From: Nitrospirota bacterium | Lineage (GTDB): Bacteria > Nitrospirota > Thermodesulfovibrionia > Thermodesulfovibrionales > JdFR-88 | DNA length: 64,000 bases | Assembly: GCA_021789215.1 (NCBI GenBank) | Contig: JAJYJS010000004.1 | Span: 90,231 to 154,230 of the forward strand | Reading direction: 5' to 3' | In this document: positions 55,138 through 63,495 of the stretch, one piece after another | How the letters are laid out: each line of letters starts with the position of its first letter | Numbering within the stretch: the stretch's first letter is position 1 | Translations under genes and position numbers: made by a program | Notes under the pieces: model-generated | What the model saw: only the letters and a program-made list of their open reading frames with translations | Told to the model about the DNA's origin: nothing | Databases searched by the model: none

Positions 55138-55806
55138 ATGCTTAAAGAAAAAATTCAAAGGCTGATTGAAAGCGCGGGCGGCGAAAAAATTATCCTGGAG
55201 CATGAGGCCAAAGGGCTGCTCAGAGAGCTTGGCCTCGATGTGCCAAGGGGCGTCTTCATTGAAAGAGGGAAAAAATCAGCCCCCGCCGGAGAGACGGTAT
55301 TTCCGGCGGCGGTAAAGACGGTTTCGAGGTTGATAAAATCAAAATCCGGCGCACAGGCGCTCAGGCTCGGCGTGAGGGATGAAAATGGACTCGGACAGGC
55401 CATTGACGAACTGGCGGGCATGGAAGGCGCCCTTGGCGTGCTTGTCGAGGAGATGGTAACGGGCGGCATTGAGGCCATAGCAGGCGGGACCATGGATGCC
55501 CAGTTCGGCCCTGTCGTGATGTTCGGACTCGGCGGGCTCTTTGTCGAGGTGTTCGAGGATGTGGCCTTCGCGCTTGCGCCCGTAAACAGGGAAGGCGCCT
55601 TGTGGCTTGTTTCTCAAATAAAGGGACATAAAATACTGAAGGGGCTCCGCGGGATGCCGCCTGTCGATATGGATGCGCTTGCCGGGGCCGTTGTCACGGT
55701 GTCGGAGATTATCGCCACGGGGCTCGTAGCGGAAATAGACCTGAACCCTGTTGCGCTTTTCCCGGACAGGGCAGTGGTGCTTGACGCGAAGATCTTCCTG
55801 CCCTGA
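55138..55806 (+). CDS. ADP-forming acyl-CoA synthetase beta subunit (ATP-grasp)
   Basis: 222 residues, usual for the separate beta subunit. ATP-grasp fold: LEHEAKGLLRELGLDVPRG at the N-terminus, PAAVKTVSRLIKSKSGAQAL, LVEEMVTGGIEAIAGGTMD (nucleotide-binding), PVVMFGLGGLFVEV, and EIDLNPVALF at the end. Starts 5 bases after the alpha gene. Last gene of the five-gene operon. Confidence 0.9.
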   Translation: MLKEKIQRLIESAGGEKIILEHEAKGLLRELGLDVPRGVFIERGKKSAPAGETVFPAAVKTVSRLIKSKSGAQALRLGVRDENGLGQAIDELAGMEGALGVLVEEMVTGGIEAIAGGTMDAQFGPVVMFGLGGLFVEVFEDVAFALAPVNREGALWLVSQIKGHKILKGLRGMPPVDMDALAGAVVTVSEIIATGLVAEIDLNPVALFPDRAVVLDAKIFLP

Positions 55807-55831
55807 AAAAATTTCTGTCCTGAAAACGGGG

Positions 55832-56923
55832 CTAATAATCCCGCGCCTTCATCGCCTCGAAGACCCTCTCCTTTGCGATCTCCTCGGCGGCCGTTCTCGG
55901 CAGCTTGTTTTCAGACCTGGACTTCCCGATTATCAAATATGTGTTCTGCCGTATCCTGTCCGATATAGCCTTGAACGCGTCCTCCGCCGTTTTCCTCGCG
56001 TATTCCATCGCGGCCATTATGACCCCTCCGGCGTTGGCTATGAAATCCGGGATGCAGAGGATGCCCATCCGCGCAAGCTCCTGCTCGGCCTCATTCGTGG
56101 CGGGGATATTTGCCCCCTGCAATATGAGCCTGGCCTTTATTGAATGCACATTGTCCATGCTGATGACATCCGGAGTTGCCGCCGGTATCAGGATGTCGCA
56201 CGGGACGGTAAGGACGTCCTCCGCCCCCATTCGCGTTGCGTCCCCGTAATTTATTACGCTTCCGGTGCCCTTTTTTATTTCAAGGAGTTCTTCCAGGTCC
56301 AGCCCCTCGCCGTTGAAGACCGCCCCCTGAGAGTCCGACGCGGCGACAAGGACAGCGCCCTTTTTTGCAAGGAAGCTTGCGGCCGCCCTCCCCACGTTGC
56401 CGAAACCGTGCAGCGCCACCTTTGCCCCTTCAAGCTCCACTTCCACATAGGGGCAGGCCACCTGGGCGCATTCCGAAAGCCCGAAGCCTGTCGCCCCGTA
56501 CTTGTCCAGCGGCAGACCGCCTATCTCCGCCGGGAGCCCCGTTGCCCTGCCTGTCTCCTCATGCACCCATTCCATGCACTGCTCGTCGCTTCCCATGTCC
56601 GGGCCGGGTATGTATTCGTCCAGGCCCCTTATGAGCTTTGCGAAAACCCTGAACATATGCTCCTTGTCGGCCCTTCTGGGGCCGGCGATTATGCCAGCCT
56701 TCCCTCCCCCATGGGGCAGGCCCGCAATGGAGTTCTTGAGCGTCATGGTGCGCGCAAGCCTTGCCACTTCAAGGGCGCTTACGGAAGGCGACACCCTGAC
56801 CCCGCCTATCGAGGGGCCGAGGGCGGTATTGTCCACCACAATAACGGCATTCAAATCCGCTTTTTGGGAATGCAGGTACGTGATTTTAAGAGGCCCCAGC
56901 TCATCGGTCTTTACGTTTTCCAT
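55832..56923 (-). CDS. Glu/Leu/Phe/Val dehydrogenase family protein
   Basis: 363 residues, shorter than classical glutamate dehydrogenase (about 420) and close to leucine/phenylalanine dehydrogenases. Reversible oxidative deamination. Substrate site GLPHGGGKAGI (catalytic Lys about 75), GPDMGSDEQCMEWVHEE (Asp about 110), Rossmann motif HGFGNVGRAAA (about 172), and IANAGGVIMAAMEY. Substrate (Glu, Leu or Val) is not decided by these motifs. Convergent with the acyl-CoA synthetase operon, 25 bases apart. Confidence 0.85.
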   Translation of the reverse strand: MENVKTDELGPLKITYLHSQKADLNAVIVVDNTALGPSIGGVRVSPSVSALEVARLARTMTLKNSIAGLPHGGGKAGIIAGPRRADKEHMFRVFAKLIRGLDEYIPGPDMGSDEQCMEWVHEETGRATGLPAEIGGLPLDKYGATGFGLSECAQVACPYVEVELEGAKVALHGFGNVGRAAASFLAKKGAVLVAASDSQGAVFNGEGLDLEELLEIKKGTGSVINYGDATRMGAEDVLTVPCDILIPAATPDVISMDNVHSIKARLILQGANIPATNEAEQELARMGILCIPDFIANAGGVIMAAMEYARKTAEDAFKAISDRIRQNTYLIIGKSRSENKLPRTAAEEIAKERVFEAMKARDY

Positions 56924-57084
56924 AAAATTAATCTATACCAAAATCCGGCGGCTGCAAACAGTTTTTTTCATTCCGCCCCCTGTTGTAGACAAGCGGATTT
57001 CAGGTGATAGAATCTAACCAGGAAAGGGGATGCCGCTAAAGGCGTGAAAAAAATGCTCTGAAGCACATAGGGGAGGCCCCCTTG

Positions 57085-57345
57085 ATGAATTCCGACTACT
57101 TTGATTTTTCCAGCGACCGCAGAGGCATCAGACAGGAAGAGAACGAGGCCATCTGGAAGGACTTTTACAGGTACGAGCCGGTTGACACTGGCCTCGACTA
57201 CTGCTGCCAGATATTCATAGACGTACCCTACATAGAAATCGAGGTCAGGATGGGCGGGTTCCTGCGCGTAGAGGTCTTTTCCGTGGACAGGTGCCCCAAA
57301 TGCGGCAGGTGGCTCAAGGACATACGAAAGCTGAAGGGCCGCTGA
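57085..57345 (+). CDS. Small protein with C-terminal CPKCG zinc knuckle-like motif
   Basis: 86 residues from the ATG at 57085, GGGGAGG upstream. Acidic N-terminal half, then IEIEVRMGGFLRVEVFSVD strands and CPKCGRWL; an earlier CC pair (about 39) may supply the other ligands. Family not recognised. Upstream of the DUF488 gene by 18 bases, so co-transcribed. Confidence 0.6.
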   Translation: MNSDYFDFSSDRRGIRQEENEAIWKDFYRYEPVDTGLDYCCQIFIDVPYIEIEVRMGGFLRVEVFSVDRCPKCGRWLKDIRKLKGR

Positions 57346-57363
57346 CGCGCAGGGTGCGGGGAA

Positions 57364-57729
57364 ATGGTAAAGACAAAGAGGGTTTACGATGCTCCCGCCC
57401 CGGACGACGGCCTCAGGGTTCTTGTGGACAGGGTGTGGCCGCGCGGCCTCACAAGGGAAAAGGCCAGGGTCGACATCTGGATACGGGACATAGCCCCTTC
57501 ATCCGGGTTGAGGAAATGGTTCTCCCATGACGAGACGAAATGGGAAGAATTCAGGAAAAGGTATTTTTCCGAGCTTGACGCGATGGACGGACCCGTTTCC
57601 GAACTCCGCAACATCGTGAAAAAAACCAAAAGGGTCACGTTCCTCTTTGGCTCGAAAGAGGAAAAATACAACAATGCAAATGCCCTCATCGAATACCTGA
57701 AAAAGAAGTCTTGGTGTGGTGCCCCGTAA
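57364..57729 (+). CDS. DUF488 family protein (YeaO-like)
   Basis: 121 residues. The family signature RVLVDRVWPRGLTREKA (about 18-34), WIRDIAPS, LRKWFSHDETKWEEFRKRY and VTFLFGSKEEKYNNA are all present at normal length. Function is not established for YeaO-like proteins. Ends 60 bases before the Fur/PerR operator. Confidence 0.9.
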   Translation: MVKTKRVYDAPAPDDGLRVLVDRVWPRGLTREKARVDIWIRDIAPSSGLRKWFSHDETKWEEFRKRYFSELDAMDGPVSELRNIVKKTKRVTFLFGSKEEKYNNANALIEYLKKKSWCGAP

Positions 57730-57789
57730 ATTTCCATCATAAGTCATTGATCCCTAAAAAGCCCCTTGACATCCAAATAAATTAGAATT

Positions 57790-57805
57790 ATTATTAATTA
57801 ATAAT
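57790..57805. promoter_or_regulatory. PerR/Fur-box-like palindrome
   Basis: ATTATTAATTAATAAT is a perfect 16-bp palindrome, similar to PerR boxes, placed just before the fur/perR-like gene start and so in position for autoregulation. The peroxiredoxin gene downstream could share the control. Confidence 0.65.
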
Positions 57806-57814
57806 GACTCGATA

Positions 57815-58249
57815 ATGCAAAAGGAGATGAAGGATTTGAAGCAGGCAGGTGGCAAAAAGATGAAAAACACGCCGCAGAGGCTTGCGATTGGCAGGTTTCT
57901 GGAGGGCAACAGGACGCACCCCTCGGTTGAGGACGTCTATGGCGCTGTCTCTAAGGAGCTGAAGGCGATATCCCTCGCGACCGTTTACAATACCCTTGAG
58001 ACCTTCAGGCAGGCGGGCGAGGTCATGGAGATAGGCATAGACCCCGGCAGGAGGCGCTATGACCCGAACACGGCCCCCCACCCTCACTTGATGTGCATCC
58101 AGTGCGGCAAGGTGATTGACGTGCGCATTGACTCGGAACCCAAACTGGCTGATACTGAAAAAAAAGGGTTCGATATAGTGAGCAGCAGGGTCGATTTCTA
58201 CGGCGTATGCCCCGCCTGCAAGGGCAAAAAAACCGGAAAAGGGAAGTAA
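57815..58249 (+). CDS. Fur/PerR-family transcriptional regulator
   Basis: 144 residues from the ATG at 57815; the TTG at 57836 is equally likely because AAAAGGAG lies between them. Winged helix with TPQRLAIGRFLEGNRTHPSVEDVY (about 18-42) and SLATVYNTLETF, DNA recognition. Metal sensor with PHLMCIQCGKVIDV (CxxC) and VCPACKGK (CxxC), the structural zinc site, plus HPHLMC and D residues for regulatory metal. Closer to PerR than Fur in length and context: a peroxiredoxin lies downstream. Confidence 0.85.
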   Translation: MQKEMKDLKQAGGKKMKNTPQRLAIGRFLEGNRTHPSVEDVYGAVSKELKAISLATVYNTLETFRQAGEVMEIGIDPGRRRYDPNTAPHPHLMCIQCGKVIDVRIDSEPKLADTEKKGFDIVSSRVDFYGVCPACKGKKTGKGK

Positions 58250-58272
58250 GTGAGGCGGCAAATATTTTACTG

Positions 58273-58448
58273 GAACCTGTCTCAAAATTGATTTTGAAGC
58301 GAAAGAGAGGGGAAATAGTGGCAGGCAAGGAAGAAAGGGGAAACCGCCCGGAGGCGCAGCAGCGCTGCGTTGAGGACGGTTTTCCCTTGATGACGCCGTA
58401 TGCCTGATTTCAGCCTCTTGCAGCCAGAAGCAATTTTGAGACAGGTTC
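58273..58448. repeat. MITE-like inverted-repeat element
   Basis: Perfect 18-bp terminal inverted repeats, GAACCTGTCTCAAAATTG (58273-58290) and its complement (58431-58448), enclose 140 bases that also contain internal partial inverted repeats (GGGGAAACCG...CGGTTTTCCC). No gene and no clear target duplication. Such non-autonomous elements are mobilised by a related transposase elsewhere. It separates the PerR-like gene from the peroxiredoxin gene and could form a long hairpin in RNA. Confidence 0.6.
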
Positions 58449-58469
58449 TAAAAAAAGGAGGTCTTGGCC

Positions 58470-59075
58470 ATGCAAGGGTGCTGCGCGTTGAGAGTCGGGG
58501 ACACGGTGCCGGATTTCAGGATTGAGACTTTTGAACCGGCCATAGGCGGGTTCGGGGAGATAAGCCTCGAACAGATGAAGAAGGGCGGGAAGTGGACAAT
58601 CCTCTTCTTCTATCCGGCGGACTTCACATTTGTCTGAGCGACCGAATTCGCTGACCTGGCAGGTCAGTATGAAAACTTCAGGAATGCCGGAGCGGAGCTT
58701 GTTACGGTAAGCACGGACACAAAATTCGTCCACCTGGCATGGCATCTGGACGAAGCCATGCTGAAGGACGCCAAATACCCGATGGGGGCCGACCCTGCCG
58801 GAAAGCTCTCCAGGCTTTTCGGCGTTTATGACGAAGACAGCGGGCTCGCCCAGCGCGGGACCTTCATAATCAGCCCCGAAGGAAAACTTGCCGGCACCGA
58901 GGTAAGCCATATCGATGTGGGCAGGAACTCGGACGAGCTTTTGAGAAAACTCAAGGCCAACATGTACAAGTCCCTTCATGCGGAAGAGGTCTGCCCGGCC
59001 AAATGGCAGGAAGGGGAAAAAACCATGAAACCGGCCCCGGAGTTCGTGGGCAAGGTCTCGGAGGCTTACGTTTAA
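58470..59075 (+). CDS. Selenocysteine peroxiredoxin (AhpC/2-Cys Prx family)
   Basis: 201 residues read through an in-frame TGA at 58635-58637 (codon 56). The sequence around it, FFYPADFTFV-U-ATEFADLA, aligns the TGA with the peroxidatic Cys of AhpC-type peroxiredoxins (FVCPTEF). The frame, RBS AAGGAGG before ATG 58470, and conserved Thr/Arg-region context (VSTDTKFVHLAWH, GTFIISPEG) run on through the codon. The C-terminal resolving Cys is kept in EEVCPAKW (about 179). A SECIS-like hairpin follows the TGA. Without recoding, only 55 residues and a tail from 58758 would be translated. The function is reduction of H2O2 or organic peroxides with a selenol. Confidence 0.88.
58635..58667 (+). promoter_or_regulatory. 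Sec codon and SECIS-like hairpin of the peroxiredoxin
   Basis: TGA at 58635-58637; 13 bases later comes CTGACCT-GGC-AGGTCAG, a 7-bp perfect stem with a GGC loop whose apex is about 22 bases from the UGA. Position and size agree with bacterial SECIS elements recognised by SelB. Confidence 0.72.
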
Positions 59076-59090
59076 AAGGCATGATAAATT

Positions 59091-59141
59091 CCCTCCCCCC
59101 CCAACCCCTTTCCCCCATGGAGAGGGGCCGGGGTGAGGGAG
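59091..59141. repeat. Intergenic GC-rich imperfect palindrome
   Basis: CCCTCCCCCCCCAACCCCTT and GAGGGGCCGGGGTGAGGG face each other around a TCCCCCATG core. This C-rich/G-rich palindrome type is a common dispersed intergenic repeat in many genomes. It lies between the peroxiredoxin and the ABC transporter genes. Confidence 0.55.
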
Positions 59142-59221
59142 AAAGGGTGCAAAGGACTCGCGGATCGTGTCCGCACATTGATGATTGACTGCCCGCCGGA
59201 TTTGATGATAGAGTCGCCTAT

Positions 59222-59953
59222 ATGAGGATCCTCGAAGTGAGGGGCCTGAGCAAGTCCTTCGAGCACGGTTTTTTTGCGCTCAAAAACGTAAGTTTGAGCG
59301 TTTCAAGCGGTGAGATAGTGGGCATCCTCGGCCCGAACGGGGCTGGCAAGACCACTCTCATCCACTCGATATTGGGCCTCATCACTCCCACATCCGGGAG
59401 CATAGAGATATTCGGCAAAAAGCTCGACCACGGCAACCGTCTGGAGCTGCTGTCAAGGATGAATTTCGCTTCAAATTACGTTTCATTGCCGCAGACGCTC
59501 ACCCCGTGGGAAAACCTTATGGTCTACGCCCTCATGTACGAGGTCGAAAACCCCAGGGAAAGGTGCGCCCGGATGCTTGAGCTATTTGATCTCTACCATC
59601 TGAGAAAAAAGATTTCGCGCTCCCTTTCGTCCGGCCAGATGATGCGCCTGACCCTGGCCAAGGCCCTGCTGAACAACCCCGAGATCCTTCTGCTGGATGA
59701 GCCCACATCCGGGCTGGACCCCGAAATAGCGCGGAAAACAAGGGAACTGCTCAAGGACATGGCCAGCAGGCAGGGCCTGAGCGTGATCTACACGTCCCAT
59801 AACCTCTGGGAGATGCAGGAGGTCGCCGACAGGGTGATATTCCTTAAGGCCGGGGAGATACTGATGCAGGGGCCGTCAAGCGAACTCCTCGGCAAATACA
59901 ACGTGGAAAACCTTGAGGAGCTTTTCTTCAAGGCCCTGAAGACGGCCGGATGA
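59222..59953 (+). CDS. ABC-2 type transporter ATP-binding protein
   Basis: 243 residues. Walker A GPNGAGKTT (about 39-47), Q-loop region ASNYVSLPQTLTPWENL, signature LSSGQMMRLTLAKAL (about 135-149), Walker B EILLLDEPTSGLDPE and switch His YTSHNLWEMQE. The gene overlaps the permease gene by 4 bp. Drives export of an unknown substrate (lipid, polysaccharide or drug). Confidence 0.93.
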   Translation: MRILEVRGLSKSFEHGFFALKNVSLSVSSGEIVGILGPNGAGKTTLIHSILGLITPTSGSIEIFGKKLDHGNRLELLSRMNFASNYVSLPQTLTPWENLMVYALMYEVENPRERCARMLELFDLYHLRKKISRSLSSGQMMRLTLAKALLNNPEILLLDEPTSGLDPEIARKTRELLKDMASRQGLSVIYTSHNLWEMQEVADRVIFLKAGEILMQGPSSELLGKYNVENLEELFFKALKTAG

Positions 59954-60741
59954 ACCCAAGGCACATAACAGCTGTCATACTGAGACAGCTCTATCTCTAC
60001 AAACGGAGCCTCACAAGGCTGATGGAGATATTCTACTGGCCGACTATGGACCTGCTGCTCTGGGGGTTCGTAACAATGTACCTCCGCAAGACGGCGGAAG
60101 GCATCCCCATGTTCGTCTCCTATTTCATAGGGGCGCTCATCCTGTGGGACATCCTCTTCAGGGCCGAGCAGGGGGTCGCGGTGTCGTTCCTTGAAGACAT
60201 GTGGTCGAGGAACCTTATCAATATATTCGTCTCCCCGATAAGCGTGACGGAATATTTAGTGGGGCTGCTGCTGATAAGCACGTTCAAGGTGATTGCCGCC
60301 TTCGCTGTGACGTCCTCGCTCGGCTGGCTCCTTTATTCGTTCAATATCTTCAAGCTGGGGATCTCGCTCCTGCCGCTGATGCTGAACCTGGTCGCGATGG
60401 GCTGGACGATAGGGCTTTTCACCAGCGCCCTGATATTGCGGTTCGGCTTCGAGGCGGAGATACTGGCCTGGGCGCTGGCGCTTTTCTTCATGCCCTTTTC
60501 GGCTGTGTTCTACCCCGTAAGGATACTGCCCAATGCACTTCAGGCCGTGGCGTTTTTCATTCCCGCCTCGCACGCGTTCGAGGGGATGAGGGAGGTGATA
60601 AACACCTCCGCGTTCCCGGTTGCGGACGTACTGTGGGCAACCGGGTTCAACCTGCTCTACATATCCCTTTCGCTTGTCTTTTTTGCCCGGATATACAAAC
60701 GGGTGCTCATGAAAGGCATCATCCCGAAGGTGGGAGAATAG
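59950..60741 (+). CDS. ABC-2 type transporter permease
   Basis: 263 residues with about six membrane helices. WPTMDLLLWGFVTMYL, GALILWDILFRAEQGVAVSF and the C-terminal FSAVFYPVRILPNALQAVAFFIPASHAFEGMRE are typical of ABC-2 exporters (NodJ/DrrB-like; cited as separate blocks). Coupled to the ATPase. Substrate unknown. Confidence 0.9.
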   Translation: MNPRHITAVILRQLYLYKRSLTRLMEIFYWPTMDLLLWGFVTMYLRKTAEGIPMFVSYFIGALILWDILFRAEQGVAVSFLEDMWSRNLINIFVSPISVTEYLVGLLLISTFKVIAAFAVTSSLGWLLYSFNIFKLGISLLPLMLNLVAMGWTIGLFTSALILRFGFEAEILAWALALFFMPFSAVFYPVRILPNALQAVAFFIPASHAFEGMREVINTSAFPVADVLWATGFNLLYISLSLVFFARIYKRVLMKGIIPKVGE

Positions 60742-60840
60742 CCTGAATTTTCCGTATTGACAACCCTGGCGTTCCCTTGTAGGATTTGCTCTGGATACAA
60801 AAAACCGCCAACTGCAAAAATTCCTAAAAGGAGGATGTGA

Positions 60841-61311
60841 ATGAAAAGGCTTGTTCTATCGTTCATAACGGTTTTGGCCCTGCTTGGCTTTACAACTGCC
60901 GGATTTGCCGAGAATATCCACGAAAACGTCGGATGCGGCCTTGGGACCATGCTGCTTGAGAAATCAAAAGACAGCATACTCATCGAGATACTTGCCGCGA
61001 CCACAAACGCCACACTGGGCAACCAGACATTCGGCATATCCTCCGGCACCCTTGGCTGCCGGCAGCCTGCGAGATGGGCCTCCAACGAGCTTAACCAGTT
61101 CGTCGCGGCCAACATGGACTCGCTTGCAAAAGACATCGCCGCCGGCAAAGGCGAATCCCTCGACACCCTTGCGGAGCTTATGAAAATACCTTCCGGCGGC
61201 AGGGCCGCTTTCTATTCGAAGCTCCAGGCCAATTTCGCAAAAATATTCACCTCCGAAAACGTCCAGAGCGCGGATGTCATTGACAATATAGTCTCAGTGG
61301 CCCTGAGCTAG
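60841..61311 (+). CDS. DUF3015 periplasmic protein
   Basis: 156 residues. Signal peptide cleaved after TTAGFAE (about 24). ENVGCGLGTMLLEK, ATTNATLGNQTFGISSGTLGC and FVAANMDSLAKDIAAGKGESLDTLAEL are DUF3015 landmarks (two conserved Cys). Soluble periplasmic, function unknown. AAAAGGAGG precedes the ATG. Standing alone, followed by a DUF4105 gene of related type. Confidence 0.82.
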   Translation: MKRLVLSFITVLALLGFTTAGFAENIHENVGCGLGTMLLEKSKDSILIEILAATTNATLGNQTFGISSGTLGCRQPARWASNELNQFVAANMDSLAKDIAAGKGESLDTLAELMKIPSGGRAAFYSKLQANFAKIFTSENVQSADVIDNIVSVALS

Positions 61312-61410
61312 AAAGAAAAAAAAGAGCATCAAAGTCTATAGATGCAGTCCGGAAGAAGGGAGCTGGCATCGGGGCCGGTGTCCCTTTTTCCGTTGTAAGC
61401 ACAGTGTAGA

Positions 61411-63327
61411 ATGAAAAGAAAGCGTCTGCCGGCTTTAATAACGGCTGCTTTCCTGTTTATTTTATCCGCCCGCGCATGCCTTGCCGGAGAGAACGGTTCC
61501 TATTTGGACGGACTCCTGGCCCGCGCAAGGCAGAAAGAGCTGTACCGGGACAGGACATGGGAAGCCCTGCTCCATTATAAAAAACGCGGACTTTTCCTTA
61601 CAGGCATGCACAGCCTGGTGGACGACCCGAAATTCTTCCTCGCGCCAGATGGCAGGGACAACCCGGAATCCGAACTGGAAGCCACTATAAGGGCCTTTTT
61701 CAGTCCGGAGACCGGAGACGGCAGCGCCAGGTGCAGGTTTCCCGCGCGTTACGACTGGCTGAAAACAGCCCTCCGGATTGACGAGTCCAGACTGCCAGGG
61801 GCCTATTGTCCCGCGTTCGAAAAGGCAATCGGCGGCAAGGAGTTCCGCAGGGCCGTGCTGGTTTTCCCCACGGCCCACATGAACAGCCCGGCCTCCATGT
61901 TCGGCCACACCCTTATAAGGATAGACACCGGGTACAGGAGCAAACTACTCTCCTATGCGGTAAACTACTCAGCCAACGCAACGGACACCAACGGCCTGCT
62001 GTTTGCGTTCAAGGGACTGTTCGGGTTCTACAAGGGATATTTTTCCATTCTCCCCTACTACGAAAAAGTCAAAGAGTACAACAACATGGACCAGAGGGAC
62101 ATGTGGGAATACAACCTGGACCTCACCCCTGAAGAGATAAGGCGGATGGTGCTGCACATCTGGGAGCTTCAGGGCATATATTCCTATTATTATTTCCTGG
62201 ACGAGAACTGCTCCTACAACCTCCTTTTCCTGCTTGAGGCCGCAAGGCCGCCGCTGGACCTGACCGACAGGTTCAGGCTCTCCGCCATCCCGGTGGACAC
62301 GATAAAGGCTGTGGGTGAGGCGGGCCTGATATCCGGGGTGGAATACCGTCCTTCACAGGCCACGGTCATAAGAGAAAAAGCGGCCCTGGTCAATGGGCCG
62401 GACAGGGCCGAAGCGCTTGCAATATCCGAGGGCAAAACCGGCGCTGACACATTCAACTGGAGGACTGAAAGCAGGAACGAGCGCATCCTGACTGACGACC
62501 TCGCAATAGAACTCCTGCAATACAACTTCTCGAAAGGCAAAATACCCAAAACCAAATACAAGAAAGCTTTTTTGAGCGTCCTTGAGGCACGTGGAAAGCT
62601 CGGGGCTGAACCATCCATGGATGGGGAAGACCCAAATGACACCGGCGCGGAGCGCCCCGACAGGGGGCACGGCTCCCGGAGGGCAGGCATTGGGTTTGGG
62701 TTCAGGCGCGGGGCGCCCTTCATCGAAATGTCCTACAGGCCCGCCTACCACGACCTGCTGGACCCCTCACAGGGCTATGTTTCAGGCTCGCAGATAGAAT
62801 TTTTAAGCATAAGCGCCAGGTACTACATAAGGGAAAACAGGCTCAGGCTGAGCAGGATGAATTTCATAAGCATCGTCTCGCTTGCCCCAAGGGACTGGTT
62901 TTTCAAGCCTGTGTCATGGAAGATAGACACGGGCCTGCTGGAAAAGGCCGTGAGCGCGGACAGGGACTCGACCGTCTTTTTCCTGAACCCCGGTGGCGGG
63001 TTCGCCTGGAACGCGGGAAATAACGGTCTTTTTTATGCACTCCTGGAGACCGATGTAAATGCCGGGGACAGGCTTAGGGACAAGTACGCAATCGGGCCTG
63101 GGGCTTCGGCAGGCATTATCGCCAGCGTGGCTGGCGGATGGAAAACCCATACTTGCGGCAGATGGACCCAATACGTGGCCGGAGACAGGCACACGGAGCT
63201 GTCCCTGGAATCGGCCCACAGGTTCAGGCTCGGCCCGGAAGAAGCTCTGGATTTAATCTTCTCCGGTTCCTGGGCCTATGGGAGTTCCAGGCCGGAAGCG
63301 ATTATGAAGCTGAACAGGTATTTCTGA
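61411..63327 (+). CDS. DUF4105 (Lnb-like N-terminal) exported protein
   Basis: 638 residues. Signal peptide (about 1-25; ARACLAGE). The middle part has the DUF4105 pattern VLVFPTAHMNSPASMFGHTLIRI (central H and S), YAVNYSANA, and FLDENCSYNLLFLLEAARP, a NlpC/P60-like papain fold with possible Cys-His active site (Cys in ENCSYNLL about 270; His in FGHTLI about 168). The C-terminal about 250 residues are beta-rich and may form an outer-membrane-type domain, ending in RYF. Often found beside DUF3015, as here. Peptidase or lipid-modifying activity unproven. Confidence 0.82.
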   Translation: MKRKRLPALITAAFLFILSARACLAGENGSYLDGLLARARQKELYRDRTWEALLHYKKRGLFLTGMHSLVDDPKFFLAPDGRDNPESELEATIRAFFSPETGDGSARCRFPARYDWLKTALRIDESRLPGAYCPAFEKAIGGKEFRRAVLVFPTAHMNSPASMFGHTLIRIDTGYRSKLLSYAVNYSANATDTNGLLFAFKGLFGFYKGYFSILPYYEKVKEYNNMDQRDMWEYNLDLTPEEIRRMVLHIWELQGIYSYYYFLDENCSYNLLFLLEAARPPLDLTDRFRLSAIPVDTIKAVGEAGLISGVEYRPSQATVIREKAALVNGPDRAEALAISEGKTGADTFNWRTESRNERILTDDLAIELLQYNFSKGKIPKTKYKKAFLSVLEARGKLGAEPSMDGEDPNDTGAERPDRGHGSRRAGIGFGFRRGAPFIEMSYRPAYHDLLDPSQGYVSGSQIEFLSISARYYIRENRLRLSRMNFISIVSLAPRDWFFKPVSWKIDTGLLEKAVSADRDSTVFFLNPGGGFAWNAGNNGLFYALLETDVNAGDRLRDKYAIGPGASAGIIASVAGGWKTHTCGRWTQYVAGDRHTELSLESAHRFRLGPEEALDLIFSGSWAYGSSRPEAIMKLNRYF

Positions 63328-63495
63328 TTGCGCTTCCGATAGCCCCCAAACGTAAATTATTTCCGCCGGATAAGTATCTATAATTAAATCTTATAGTCAT
63401 TTTTATTGAAATTTGGAATTGAATTTTATTATCATTCCATTTCATAAGCCCTCTTTGAGGGAAAAAAATTCCAGAGAAAAGGAGGGGAGAGAAGC

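Noticed and set aside
58758..59075. A separate 105-residue gene
   Set aside because: It is the 3' part of the selenocysteine peroxiredoxin read after the TGA at 58635.
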